Shown piece after piece: positions 53,679-61,603 of a stretch of DNA of 64,000 nucleotides (positions are counted from its first letter, which is position 1; each line of letters starts with the position of its first letter). The position numbers and the translations under genes were made by a program. Source of the DNA: Bradyrhizobium sp. AZCC 1719 (lineage in GTDB: Bacteria; Pseudomonadota; Alphaproteobacteria; Rhizobiales; Xanthobacteraceae); contig NZ_JAZHRU010000001.1 of assembly GCF_036924525.1 (NCBI RefSeq), positions 766,001 to 830,000 of the forward strand. The letters run 5' to 3'. Under the pieces are notes generated by a model. The model did no database searches. It was not told the origin of the DNA and worked only from the letters and a program-made list of their open reading frames with translations.

Positions 53679-53879
53679 GACTGGCTCCATATTCTCCCGT
53701 TCAGTGCCACCCAGCTTCGCATCTCGAGCCAAATCTAGGCTTGGAGATTACTGCTATCCACCCGAATCCCGGGGGAACTTGACGGCATGAACAACTTCCG
53801 CTGATCTGGGGCTCCCGCCGACGGCTTACAATGGCCCTTCCAATGGCCCCTCGCCTGCTTCCAATTCCACGAGCTTCGC

Positions 53880-54704
53880 ATGCAAACGCTTCACGTCAAC
53901 GGCTATGACATGGCCTATCTCGACGTCGGCCAAAGCGCCGGCAATGGCCCGCCGCTGGTGTGCGTGCATGGCTCGCTGTGCGATTTCCGGATCTGGTCGT
54001 CGGTGCTGGGACCGCTGGCGCGCAGACACCGGGTGATCGCACCTTCGTTGCGGCATTTCTTCCCGGAGCAGTGGGACGGTGTCGGCGACACCTATTCGAT
54101 TGCGCAGCATGTTGACGATGTCATCGGCTTCATCGAAAAGCTGGATACAAGGCCGGTCGACCTGATGGGGCATTCCCGCGGCGGGCATATCTGCTTCCGC
54201 GTCGCACAGCGCCGGCCTGATCTGCTACACAAGCTGATCCTGGCCGAGCCCGGCGGCGAACTCGATGCCACGCTCGATCCAGCCTATAAGCCCGGCCCCT
54301 CGCCGCTGGCCGGAATGATCGCGGCTTCCGCCAAGGTGATCGCCAAGGGCGACATCGACGGCGGCCTGCAGATTTTCATGGATGCGCTGGAAGGTCCCGG
54401 CGCCTGGAAGCGCCTGCCGGCAGCGCCGAAGCAATTGCTGCGCGATAACGCCACGACGCTGATCGGGCAGATGCGCGACCACCGTCCGCCCTTCTCCAAG
54501 GCGGATGCGGAAGCGATCACGACGCCGACGCTGTTCATTGGTGGCGCCAACACCAAGGGCACGCTGCCAAAGGTGCTGAATGCCTTGGCCGCCAACGTCA
54601 GGGCATCGCGCGTCGAGATGATCCCGGGGGCCACGCATCCGATGTTCGAACAGGCGCCGCAGAAATATTGCGAGATCGTGCTGTCGTATCTCGCGGAGGA
54701 TTGA
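53880..54704 (+). CDS. Alpha/beta hydrolase (first of a tandem pair)
   Basis: This 274-residue soluble hydrolase starts MQTLHVNGYDMAYLDVGQ, with the oxyanion motif VCVHGSLCDFRIW, the nucleophile elbow LMGHSRGGHI, and the catalytic His in IPGATHPMFEQAP. It is a near-copy in layout of the next gene (see there). No signal peptide is seen. The substrate is unknown; ester or C-C bond hydrolysis fits. Confidence 0.92.
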   Translation: MQTLHVNGYDMAYLDVGQSAGNGPPLVCVHGSLCDFRIWSSVLGPLARRHRVIAPSLRHFFPEQWDGVGDTYSIAQHVDDVIGFIEKLDTRPVDLMGHSRGGHICFRVAQRRPDLLHKLILAEPGGELDATLDPAYKPGPSPLAGMIAASAKVIAKGDIDGGLQIFMDALEGPGAWKRLPAAPKQLLRDNATTLIGQMRDHRPPFSKADAEAITTPTLFIGGANTKGTLPKVLNALAANVRASRVEMIPGATHPMFEQAPQKYCEIVLSYLAED

Positions 54705-54709
54705 TCGCT

Positions 54710-55534
54710 ATGCAGACATTGAACGTCAACGGTTATGACATGGCCTATCTCGATGTCGGCCAGGGCGCTGGCAACAGCCCGCCGCTGGTTCTCGTGCACG
54801 GCACGCTCGGCGATTTCCGCACCTGGAACGCAGTGCTGGGGCCGCTGTCGAAACGGCACCGCGTGATTTCGCTGAGCCTGCGGCGGTTCTTCCCGGAGCA
54901 TTGGGACGGCGTCGGCAACGACTATCTGATGGCGCAGCACGTCGCCGACGTCATCGGCTTCATCGAAAAACTGAATGCCGGGCCGGTCGATCTGATCGGC
55001 CATTCGCGCGGCGGCCACATTGGATTCCGGGTGGCGCAGGCGCGGGCTGATTTGTTGCGCAAGGCCGTCCTTGCCGAACCGGGCGGCGATCTCGAGCCGT
55101 CGCTGCAGCCGAGCAGTCCGCCTCCCGGTCCCGTGCCGCCGGGCCCGCGCATTCCGGTCGCGGCCGAGATGGTGCGAAGCGGTGACATTGACGGCGCGCT
55201 GGCACTGTTTGTCGACGGCATCGACGGCGAAGGTGCATGGGCGCGATGGCCGGCAGCGGCGCGGCAGCAATTGCGCGACAACATCTATACGCTGCTCGGC
55301 CAAGTTGGCGAAAACCGCCAGCCATTCCTGAAGAGCGAAGCGGAGACGATCAGGACGCCGATGCTGTTGATCGGCGGCGGCGACACCAGGGGCGCGCTGG
55401 CGGTGAACTGGCGCTTGCTGGCCGAACATATTCCGGGCGCACAGACGGCGGTGATCCCCGGCACGCGACACTGGATGTTCGAACAGGCGCCGCAGGAGTT
55501 TTGCAAGGTCGTGCTGGAGTTTCTGGCGGCGTAG
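54710..55534 (+). CDS. Alpha/beta hydrolase (second of a tandem pair)
   Basis: This 274-residue hydrolase starts 5 bases after the previous stop. The two proteins have the same length and share the opening (MQTL-VNGYDMAYLDVGQ), VHG, GHSRGGHI, and the ending MFEQAPQ. The nucleophile is in LIGHSRGGH and the His in VIPGTRHWMFEQAP. A Pro-rich insert, PPPGPVPPGPRIP, replaces a different loop in the first copy, so the cap regions have diverged. The pair looks like an old local duplication with specialised substrates. Confidence 0.92.
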   Translation: MQTLNVNGYDMAYLDVGQGAGNSPPLVLVHGTLGDFRTWNAVLGPLSKRHRVISLSLRRFFPEHWDGVGNDYLMAQHVADVIGFIEKLNAGPVDLIGHSRGGHIGFRVAQARADLLRKAVLAEPGGDLEPSLQPSSPPPGPVPPGPRIPVAAEMVRSGDIDGALALFVDGIDGEGAWARWPAAARQQLRDNIYTLLGQVGENRQPFLKSEAETIRTPMLLIGGGDTRGALAVNWRLLAEHIPGAQTAVIPGTRHWMFEQAPQEFCKVVLEFLAA

Positions 55535-55550
55535 ATGCGCCGCTGGCTTC

Positions 55551-57311
55551 TTACTTTTGGTCGAGCCGCCACGCACCATCCCAATCGGCGGCCGGCGGGT
55601 TAACCTGAAAATTCTCGACACGCTTGGCCAGCGCCGTGGCCGGTCCGTCGCTGGGGACCGCCTCGAGCGCGGCATGAAAGGCCCGACGCGCGTCGTCCCA
55701 GCGGCGCTCCCGATAGGCGGCGAGCCCTTCGGCATATCGCTCCCGCAACGCCAATTGCTTCTCGGTGAGCTCGCCCTTGCGCCCCAGGATATCGAACACC
55801 GCCTGGGGAACGGTCTGACCGGCAACCACCAGCCGATCGATCTCGCGGGATTCGACTGCATCGCCGGCCGCCGTGATCGCAACCTCCGAAACCAGCGAAT
55901 GGCTGCCATAGACCTTGTTGGCGTTCTCCAGCCGCGACGCCAGATTCACCGCGTCGCCCATCACCGTGTAGCTCATCATGAATTCCGAGCCGATACTGCC
56001 GACCAGCACTTCGCCGGTGGCGACCCCAATGCGAACGTCGCAGTCGCTCGGCACGGTGCGTATGCCGAGCAATTCGGGCAACTCCCTGCGCAGCGCCGTA
56101 CCGCGATCGGCCATCTCGACGGCGGCGAGGCAGGCCAGGCGCGCCTGCTCGCTGTGCTCGGTAAAGGGAGGCCCCCAATAGGCCATGATCGCGTCGCCGA
56201 TATACTTGTCGATGATGCCGCGATGGCTGCGGATCGGCCCCGACATCGTCGATAGATAGTGGTTCATCACCTTGACGAGGCCCTGCGGCGTCATGCCCTC
56301 GCTGAGGCTGGTAAAGCCCTGCATGTCGCAGAACAGCACGGTCATCACCCGCCGCTCGCCGGCGCCGGCCGTCAGTGACCGCTGGTCGATCAACCCTTCC
56401 ACCACGCGCGGATCGACGTAGCGACCGAAGGTCTCGCGCAGGTGCTCCTTGTGGCGCAGTTGCTCTACCATGTTGTTGAAGGCGGCCGTGAGCTGGCCGA
56501 TTTCGTCGCGCGTGGTGACGTCGATCGATCCGTCGAGCCGGCCGGCCTCGACGGCGCGGGTGCCGTCCAGCAGCCGCCGCACCGGGCGAGTAATACCGAT
56601 GCTGACAAAAAACGCGAACGTCAGTCCGAGGATGGCCGCAAGAATCGTCACGATCGCAGAGATGACAATCGCGCGCTGCTGATCCCGCATCGTCGCGGCC
56701 GCATCGCTGCGGACCTGCCCCAGCATGTCGTGCCGGATTTCCTCAATCTTGCGATTGAATTCGTCGCGAAGCGCGTCGGTCCGAACAAGGCTGGCCCGTA
56801 CTTCCGGCATATTGCCGGCTTCGAGCAGCGGCCACATCCGCTTGTTCTCTTCATCCAGGTAACGGCGAAGGTCGCTCGTTATGGTTTCGATCCGGTTTTC
56901 GATCCGACCAAGGTTGGCGTCGTCGGAGACGGTGGTCGGATCATTGATGATCGCGTTGATGAGAGCGCGCGCAGCTTGCGCCTCCTGGTCGATCTCCCGC
57001 CCTTTCGCCTCATAGATGATTTGCTGATCTGCAAAGGCGGTCTCGTCCGGCGGCGTCTGTATCTTGATGAACACCATCCGGCGAACCACCACCGCCTGCT
57101 CCAGCGAGCGGACATTCATCCGCGCCAGATGCCCATATGCCTCGACATATTTTGTCGTCAACTCATCCAGTTGATGTGCAATTTTTCGCGTCATCACCGT
57201 CGACAGCGCCGAGATGATCACCATCAGAAAGATCAGCCCGATGGCGATGCCGAGGATTCGCTTGCGGATGGTCGGTCGCAGCATCGAGGTATATTCTAAA
57301 GCCAAGGACAT
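55551..57311 (-). CDS. Membrane-bound adenylate/guanylate cyclase with HAMP domain
   Basis: The protein has 586 residues: a first helix at about 20-40 (ILGIAIGLIFLMVIISAL), a periplasmic sensor of about 170 residues rich in helices, a second helix at about 218-238, HAMP (RPVRRLLDGTRAVEAGRLDG), and a class III cyclase domain. The metal-binding Asp residues are in VLFCDMQGFTSLSEG and YIGDAIMAYWG, and GDAVNLASRLENANK closes the core. A C-terminal helical tail (about 520-586) resembles a short TPR. It makes cAMP or cGMP in response to an external signal; substrate specificity is not certain. The start at 57311 is uncertain; an ATG at 57284 is possible. Confidence 0.92.
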   Translation of the reverse strand: MSLALEYTSMLRPTIRKRILGIAIGLIFLMVIISALSTVMTRKIAHQLDELTTKYVEAYGHLARMNVRSLEQAVVVRRMVFIKIQTPPDETAFADQQIIYEAKGREIDQEAQAARALINAIINDPTTVSDDANLGRIENRIETITSDLRRYLDEENKRMWPLLEAGNMPEVRASLVRTDALRDEFNRKIEEIRHDMLGQVRSDAAATMRDQQRAIVISAIVTILAAILGLTFAFFVSIGITRPVRRLLDGTRAVEAGRLDGSIDVTTRDEIGQLTAAFNNMVEQLRHKEHLRETFGRYVDPRVVEGLIDQRSLTAGAGERRVMTVLFCDMQGFTSLSEGMTPQGLVKVMNHYLSTMSGPIRSHRGIIDKYIGDAIMAYWGPPFTEHSEQARLACLAAVEMADRGTALRRELPELLGIRTVPSDCDVRIGVATGEVLVGSIGSEFMMSYTVMGDAVNLASRLENANKVYGSHSLVSEVAITAAGDAVESREIDRLVVAGQTVPQAVFDILGRKGELTEKQLALRERYAEGLAAYRERRWDDARRAFHAALEAVPSDGPATALAKRVENFQVNPPAADWDGAWRLDQK

Positions 57312-57343
57312 GTTGGGAAACGGGATGACAGCAACACGAGCGA

Positions 57344-57368
57344 AAGCCCGGCCGATCCGGCCGGGCTT
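57344..57368 (-). terminator. Hairpin between the AhpD-like gene and the cyclase gene
   Basis: A perfect 11-bp stem, AAGCCCGGCCG / CGGCCGGGCTT, with an ATC loop lies in the 135-bp gap between two leftward genes. On the minus strand it is followed by TCGCTCG, so the T-run is poor. It probably ends or attenuates the AhpD-like transcript. A weaker hairpin (CGCGCCGG / CCGGCGCG) lies just upstream at 57380-57410. Confidence 0.5.
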
Positions 57369-57446
57369 GTTGTTTAGCGCGCGCCGGTGAATTAAGCACG
57401 TTCCGGCGCGTTAAAATTGGCCATAGTTTTGGGGATTCCCTTCCCG

Positions 57447-57905
57447 CTAGACCTTCCAGGCGCCCACAGGCTGACGCACGGCGACGTTGAGCCTGTTCCA
57501 GACATTGATTTTGGCGATCGCCAGAATCAACGCCGCGAGCTCCTCCTCATCGAAATGCTCGTCGGCCTCACTCCAGACCTCGTCCGGTACCGGATCGGCG
57601 CGGTCGCTGATCCGGGTCAACGCTTCCGTCAACGACAGGGCCGCGCGCTCGGCTTCCGTGAAATAGGGCGTGTCGCGCCAGGCGGCCACCGCGAACAGTC
57701 TCTCGTCGGTCTCGCCGGCCCTCCTGGCGAGTTTCGCGTGCATGTCGACACAGACACTGCAACCGTTGATCTGGCTGGCGCGCAGATACACCAGTTCGAG
57801 CAGCTTTTCCGACAGGCTGTTTTTGGTCAGGTCGCCCAGCGCCTGCAGCGCCTTCATGGCGTCGGGAACGACCATGACGGGGTGATTCATTCTGGCTTGC
57901 ATCAT
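57447..57905 (-). CDS. AhpD-like carboxymuconolactone decarboxylase-family protein
   Basis: This 152-residue all-alpha protein has the AhpD-type redox motif: Glu in KLLELVYLRAS, then CSVCVDMHAKLARRAGE with CxxC and a following His. Such proteins reduce peroxides or act as disulfide relay partners. The ATG at 57905 has GGAG 7 bases upstream; an ATG at 57916 is possible. It is divergent from an ECF41-like sigma factor, the classic partnership of that sigma group with carboxymuconolactone decarboxylase-type proteins. The shared promoter region supports co-control. Confidence 0.92.
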   Translation of the reverse strand: MMQARMNHPVMVVPDAMKALQALGDLTKNSLSEKLLELVYLRASQINGCSVCVDMHAKLARRAGETDERLFAVAAWRDTPYFTEAERAALSLTEALTRISDRADPVPDEVWSEADEHFDEEELAALILAIAKINVWNRLNVAVRQPVGAWKV

Positions 57906-57935
57906 TTTGCGCTCCATATGCTTGGTTCTGTTTTT

Positions 57936-57963
57936 GACGCGGCGGCGCCGATTTGCTGTCACA
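57936..57963 (-). promoter_or_regulatory. Putative ECF41-type promoter for the AhpD-like gene
   Basis: On the minus strand, TGTGACA (57963-57957) and CGTC (57939-57936) are 17 bases apart. ECF41 promoters as I recall them have TGTCACA and CGTC; the -35 here has one mismatch. The -10 lies 31 bases before the start codon. It uses the same seven bases as the rightward -35, read on the other strand. Confidence 0.5.
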
Positions 57964-57983
57964 TCGGCGCGCTTTCGTTCGTC
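57957..57983 (+). promoter_or_regulatory. Putative ECF41-type promoter for the sigma factor gene
   Basis: TGTCACA (57957-57963), a 16-base spacer and CGTC (57980-57983) match the ECF41 consensus exactly as I recall it. It lies 37 bases before the sigma factor start. This fits autoregulation, which is normal in this family. Confidence 0.6.
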
Positions 57984-58019
57984 ATGACCATGACGGAACG
58001 CGACATGGGAATGTGACCG

Positions 58020-58877
58020 ATGGATGAGAAAAAGTTTCTGGCTGAGAAATTTGAGGCCAACCGGCCCCATCTGCGGGCGGTGGCCTACCGCATGCTGGGC
58101 TCGACCAGCGAGGTCGACGATGCCGTGCAGGAAACCTGGCTGCGGCTGAGCCGGTCCGATACCAGCGCTGTCGAAAACCTCGGGGGTTGGTTGACCACGG
58201 TTGTCGCGCGCGTCTGCCTCGACATGCTGCGCTCGCGCAAATCGCGGCGCGAGGAACCAATGGGTCCGCACGTGCCGGAACCGGTCGCCGATGACCAGCA
58301 TGGGCGGGACACAGAGATGGCCGACTCCGTCGGCGCGGCGCTGCTGGTGGTGCTGGAAACGCTCGCGCCTGCGGAGCGGCTTGCTTTCGTGCTGCACGAC
58401 ATGTTCGCCGTGCCGTTCGAGGAGATCGCGCCCATCGTCGGCCGCACGCCGGCCGCGGCGAGGCAACTGGCCAGCCGCGCCCGCCGCCGGGTGCAGGGCA
58501 CGCCGCCGCCGGATGCCGATTTCGGCCGGCAGAAAAGCATCGTCGAGGCCTTCATCAAGGCTTCCCGCGAGGGCGACTTCGAAGGGCTGCTCGCGGTGCT
58601 CGATCCCGACGTGGTGTTCCGTGCCGATTCCGCCGCGCAGCGACTGGGCTCATTCGCGGAAATCCGTGGCGCTACTGGGGTGGCCGAGGCCTTCAAGGGA
58701 CGCGCACAAGCCGCCAAGCCGGCGCTGGTCGACGGTGCATTCGCGCTCGCTGTCATTCTCGGCGGGCAACTGCGCATCGTGGTGCGGCTGACGATCAGTG
58801 GCGACAGGATATCGGCGGTGGAAGCGGTGGCCGATGCCGAGCGGATCGGCCAGTTCGACGTAAACCTGCTCACGTGA
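58020..58877 (+). CDS. ECF41-like RNA polymerase sigma factor with SnoaL-type C-terminal domain
   Basis: The protein has 285 residues. Sigma region 2 lies at about 15-80, with RAVAYRMLGSTSEVDDAVQE and WLTTVVARVCLDMLRSR. Region 4 spans about 105-160, with LAPAERLAFVLHDMFAVPFE and GRTPAAARQLASRARRR. A C-terminal NTF2/SnoaL-like domain (about 175-285) replaces an anti-sigma factor, as in ECF41 or SigJ. The linker phrase MGPHVPEPV resembles the WLPEP motif. The DGGGK and NPDKL motifs of canonical ECF41 are not recognisable (FRADSAAQRL is found instead), so it may belong to a related subgroup. The divergent AhpD-like gene is the expected target. Confidence 0.9.
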   Translation: MDEKKFLAEKFEANRPHLRAVAYRMLGSTSEVDDAVQETWLRLSRSDTSAVENLGGWLTTVVARVCLDMLRSRKSRREEPMGPHVPEPVADDQHGRDTEMADSVGAALLVVLETLAPAERLAFVLHDMFAVPFEEIAPIVGRTPAAARQLASRARRRVQGTPPPDADFGRQKSIVEAFIKASREGDFEGLLAVLDPDVVFRADSAAQRLGSFAEIRGATGVAEAFKGRAQAAKPALVDGAFALAVILGGQLRIVVRLTISGDRISAVEAVADAERIGQFDVNLLT

Positions 58878-59691
58878 GCGGCGTCATCTTTGTTGCGGAG
58901 AACACGATCGCTTGAAGCGGCATCCGGCCGGGATCGCCGAATTCGCGGCGAAACGCCTGCGCCATCGTGTCGACGATCTGGTCCGGATCGACGCCGCCGC
59001 GCGCCCGGACCTGATCGATCAGCGGATTGCCATGGACGGCAGCCCGCGCGAAGGTCGCGACGTCAGGGAGTTCTCTTACCTGCCTGATCACGGCAATGCC
59101 GATGTCGCCGAAGCCAGCCGTGATCAGCATCTCCTTGATCGGATCGATCTGGTGGCAGGAGAACGGCACGTTGTAAAACTGCGGCGGGTCAGTCGCGAAG
59201 AAACGGCCCGCCACTTCATGCGCGATCCGGCCGAACGGATTGTAGCGGTGAGAGTCCCAAACGCTGAGCACGTAGCGGCCGCCGGGTGCGAGCACACGAT
59301 AGGCCTCGGAAAAAGATTTTGCCTGGTCCGGAAAGAACATTAGGCCGAACTGACAAACGATCGCATCGAAGCTTGCATCGGCGAATGGAAGGGCGACCGC
59401 ATCGGCAGGCTGGAAAGCGACCTGCTCACCGGTCTGAAACTTGGCGCGGGCAATATCGAGCATCGGCGGATTGAAGTCGGTCGCCGTAAGTTGGGTATCG
59501 GCCGGCAACGCATCGCGTAGCTTACGCGTAACGATGCCGGTGCCGGCGGCGGTTTCGAGCACCCGCGCCGGACCGCCGCTGGCGACCCGCTTGGCAATGT
59601 CCACCGCGTATTCAGCGAAGATGATCGGGCCCAGGCCTTGATCATAGTATTGAGGGATATTGCCAACGAATCCGGCTGCGTCGTCGCTCAT
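58870..59691 (-). CDS. Class I SAM-dependent methyltransferase (UbiE-like)
   Basis: This 273-residue enzyme has the SAM-binding LETAAGTGIVTRKLRDALP, the acidic ATDFNPPMLDIARAK, and the motif II-like ADAVALPFADASFDAIV, then PGGRYVLSVWD. These are standard Methyltransf_11/UbiE features. The end overlaps the convergent sigma factor gene by 8 bases. The acceptor is unknown; a small molecule is likely. No operon partner is obvious on its left. Confidence 0.9.
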   Translation of the reverse strand: MSDDAAGFVGNIPQYYDQGLGPIIFAEYAVDIAKRVASGGPARVLETAAGTGIVTRKLRDALPADTQLTATDFNPPMLDIARAKFQTGEQVAFQPADAVALPFADASFDAIVCQFGLMFFPDQAKSFSEAYRVLAPGGRYVLSVWDSHRYNPFGRIAHEVAGRFFATDPPQFYNVPFSCHQIDPIKEMLITAGFGDIGIAVIRQVRELPDVATFARAAVHGNPLIDQVRARGGVDPDQIVDTMAQAFRREFGDPGRMPLQAIVFSATKMTPLT

Positions 59692-59774
59692 GACCGACCT
59701 CCGATCGCCCCTGCCACAGCATACCCAAGGCTGGCCAGTCGTCAGCCTTGACCGGGGCCGATTTACCAGCTAGG

Positions 59775-59800
59775 TTTGAATTCGGAATTCCGTATTCCAA
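59775..59800. promoter_or_regulatory. Operator-like palindrome before the GntR regulator gene
   Basis: A 26-bp imperfect inverted repeat centred on GGAATTCC has 11 of 13 matched pairs (TTTGAATTCGGAA / TTCCGTATTCCAAA). It lies 15 bp before the GntR start, so it is probably an autoregulatory operator for a dimeric regulator. The consensus for this particular protein is unknown. Confidence 0.6.
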
Positions 59801-59815
59801 ACTTGGACGACCGGC

Positions 59816-60493
59816 ATGATCCCACTGGATCCGCTTCCCAACCTGATCGACCAGGTCTATGCCCGGATCCTCGAGGCGATCACCGATCGTTCGCTGCCGC
59901 CCGGGCATCGCATCCGGCAGAACGAGCTTGCAGAAAAGCTGGGCGTATCGCGCCAGCCGGTGTCCCATGCGCTGCATCTGCTGCATCGGCAGGGGCTCGT
60001 CGCCGAAAGCGGCCGCCGCGGCTTTGAAGTCACCCGGCTCGATCCCGAACGCATTCGCCAGCTCTACGAAGTCCGAGGCGCGATCGACGCGCTGGCGGCA
60101 AAACTGGCGGCTGGGCGGGCGAGAGCCGATGCTTCCGGGCGCGCGCAACTCGAGGCCGCGCTGCAGGCCGGGCGGCGCATCGGCAAAGACACGCCGCTTT
60201 CGCGGCTGATCGCCCTCGACGTCGATTTTCACAGTGCCGTCTATCGCCTCGCGGGCAATCCGGCGATCGAGGAAATGATCGCGCCGCAATGGCCGCATAT
60301 GCGCCGCTCGATGGCGACGGTGCTGGCGGAGCTCGATTACCGCGAACGCGCCTGGGCCGAACATGAAGCGATTGCGGCACAGATTCTCGCCGGCAATGCC
60401 AGGGCGGCGGAGGCCGCAGCGCTGGCGCATGCGCAGACGGCGGGGCGGATGACTGAGGAGAGACTGAGGGCGACGACGGATAAGGCGGCGTAG
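59816..60493 (+). CDS. GntR-family transcriptional regulator (FCD/FadR-type)
   Basis: This 225-residue regulator has an N-terminal winged helix (VYARILEAITDRSLPPGHRI, then NELAEKLGVSRQPVSHALHL) and an all-helical FCD domain. The FCD metal-binding residues appear in LDVDFHSAVYRLAGN, WAEHEAIAAQIL and LAHAQTAGR. FCD domains bind small carboxylic acids. It precedes PhyH, oxidoreductase and TRAP genes reading the same way, so it likely controls their use of an acid substrate. A palindrome lies just before its start. Confidence 0.93.
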   Translation: MIPLDPLPNLIDQVYARILEAITDRSLPPGHRIRQNELAEKLGVSRQPVSHALHLLHRQGLVAESGRRGFEVTRLDPERIRQLYEVRGAIDALAAKLAAGRARADASGRAQLEAALQAGRRIGKDTPLSRLIALDVDFHSAVYRLAGNPAIEEMIAPQWPHMRRSMATVLAELDYRERAWAEHEAIAAQILAGNARAAEAAALAHAQTAGRMTEERLRATTDKAA

Positions 60494-60500
60494 TGCAGGT

Positions 60501-60594
60501 CCTCATCCTGAGGAGCCGCGAAGCGGCGTCTCGAAGGATGGGCCACGGGCCTCATGGTTCGAGACGCGCGAAGACGCGCTCCTCACCATGAGGG
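60501..60594. repeat. Palindromic intergenic repeat (second copy of the CCTCATGGTGAGGAG family)
   Basis: CCTCATCCTGAGGAGCCGCG ... GTCTCGAAGGATG faces CATGGTTCGAGACGCGCGAA ... GCTCCTCACCATGAGG. The reverse complement matches the copy at 48142-48242, so the two are one family in opposite orientation. It lies between the GntR and PhyH genes. Confidence 0.75.
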
Positions 60595-60626
60595 GAGAGA
60601 AAACAAAAACAACAGGAGGAAACACC

Positions 60627-61427
60627 ATGAAACTGACGCCACAGCAGATCGAATTCTTCAACCGCGAAGGCTGGCTATTCCTGCCGGAGCTATTCAGCCC
60701 GGAGGAAGTGCATTATCTCGCCCGCGAGGCCGTCAGCATCTACGACACCGACCGACCCGAGGTGTGGCGCGAGAAGAGCGGCGCGCCGCGCACCGCCTTT
60801 GCCGCGCATCTCTATAACGAGGCGTTCGGTGCTCTCGGCGCGCATCCACGCATGATCGAGCCGATCGAGCAGATCTTCGGCGAGAAGGTCTACATGCATC
60901 AATTCAAGATCAACGCCAAAGCCGCCTTCACCGGCGATGTCTGGCAGTGGCATCAGGATTACGGCACCTGGAAGCGCGACGACGGCATGCCGGAGCCGCG
61001 CGCGATGAACATCGCGATCTTCCTGGACGAGGTGATGCCGATCAACGGCCCGTTGATGCTGGTGCCGAAGAGCCAGCACGCCGGCGACCTCAAGGCCTCG
61101 CATGACCTGGAAACGACGTCCTATCCGCTGTGGACCCTGGATGAGGAGACTGTCACCCGGCTGGTGAAGGAAGGCGGCATCGTCGCGCCCACCGGCAAGG
61201 CCGGCGGCATGCTGATGTTCCACGGCAATCTGGTGCACGGATCAAGCGGCAACATCACGCCCTACCCGCGCAAGATCGTCTACCTGACGCTGAACGCGGT
61301 CTCGAACTACATCCGCACGCCGACCCGGCCGGAATACATCGCCCATCGCGATTTCACGCCGATCCAGCCGGTGGAGGATGATGCGCTGTTGCGGCTCGCG
61401 CGTGCGCATCGGCAAGCCGCGGAGTAA
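60627..61427 (+). CDS. Phytanoyl-CoA dioxygenase (PhyH) family protein
   Basis: This 266-residue Fe(II)/2-oxoglutarate-dependent oxygenase has the metal triad HxD...H in WQWHQDYGTWKRDD and later MFHGNLVHGSSGNIT. The 2-oxoglutarate-binding Arg is probably in NITPYPRKIVYL. The opening LTPQQIEFFNREGWLFLPE is typical of PhyH proteins, and QWHQD recalls ectoine or amino-acid hydroxylases. The start has AGGAGGA 5 bases upstream. It probably hydroxylates a small acid that the neighbouring oxidoreductase handles next. Confidence 0.92.
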   Translation: MKLTPQQIEFFNREGWLFLPELFSPEEVHYLAREAVSIYDTDRPEVWREKSGAPRTAFAAHLYNEAFGALGAHPRMIEPIEQIFGEKVYMHQFKINAKAAFTGDVWQWHQDYGTWKRDDGMPEPRAMNIAIFLDEVMPINGPLMLVPKSQHAGDLKASHDLETTSYPLWTLDEETVTRLVKEGGIVAPTGKAGGMLMFHGNLVHGSSGNITPYPRKIVYLTLNAVSNYIRTPTRPEYIAHRDFTPIQPVEDDALLRLARAHRQAAE

Positions 61428-61436
61428 GATGAATCT

Positions 61437-61577
61437 CCGGGCCCCGGACGCAGCGCAACGTGCAACGTTGCGCTGCTGAGCTGGGGCCCACCTTGATTTC
61501 TCATCGGTCCCGGCTCTGCGGAGCAGTGTTGCCGGACGATGCTTCGCATCGCCTAGGCTGCACCGCGTCCGGGACAC
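61437..61577. repeat. Palindromic intergenic repeat (CCCCGGACGCAGCGCAACG family)
   Basis: GGCCCCGGACGCAGCGCAAC ... GCGCTGCTGAGCTGGGGCCC forms one hairpin. GTCCCGGCTCTGCGGAGCAG to CACCGCGTCCGGGACAC forms an outer frame. This is a common rhizobial intergenic repeat type. It fills most of the gap between the PhyH and SAF-domain genes. Confidence 0.7.
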
Positions 61578-61603
61578 GTTTCAAATAGAGAGCCCGATCT
61601 CCC

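Noticed and set aside
57980..58019. Alternative upstream starts for the sigma factor gene (ATG near 57984 and 57990)
   Set aside because: They overlap the promoter -10 or are out of frame with the sigma region. The ATG at 58020 gives the usual N-terminus.
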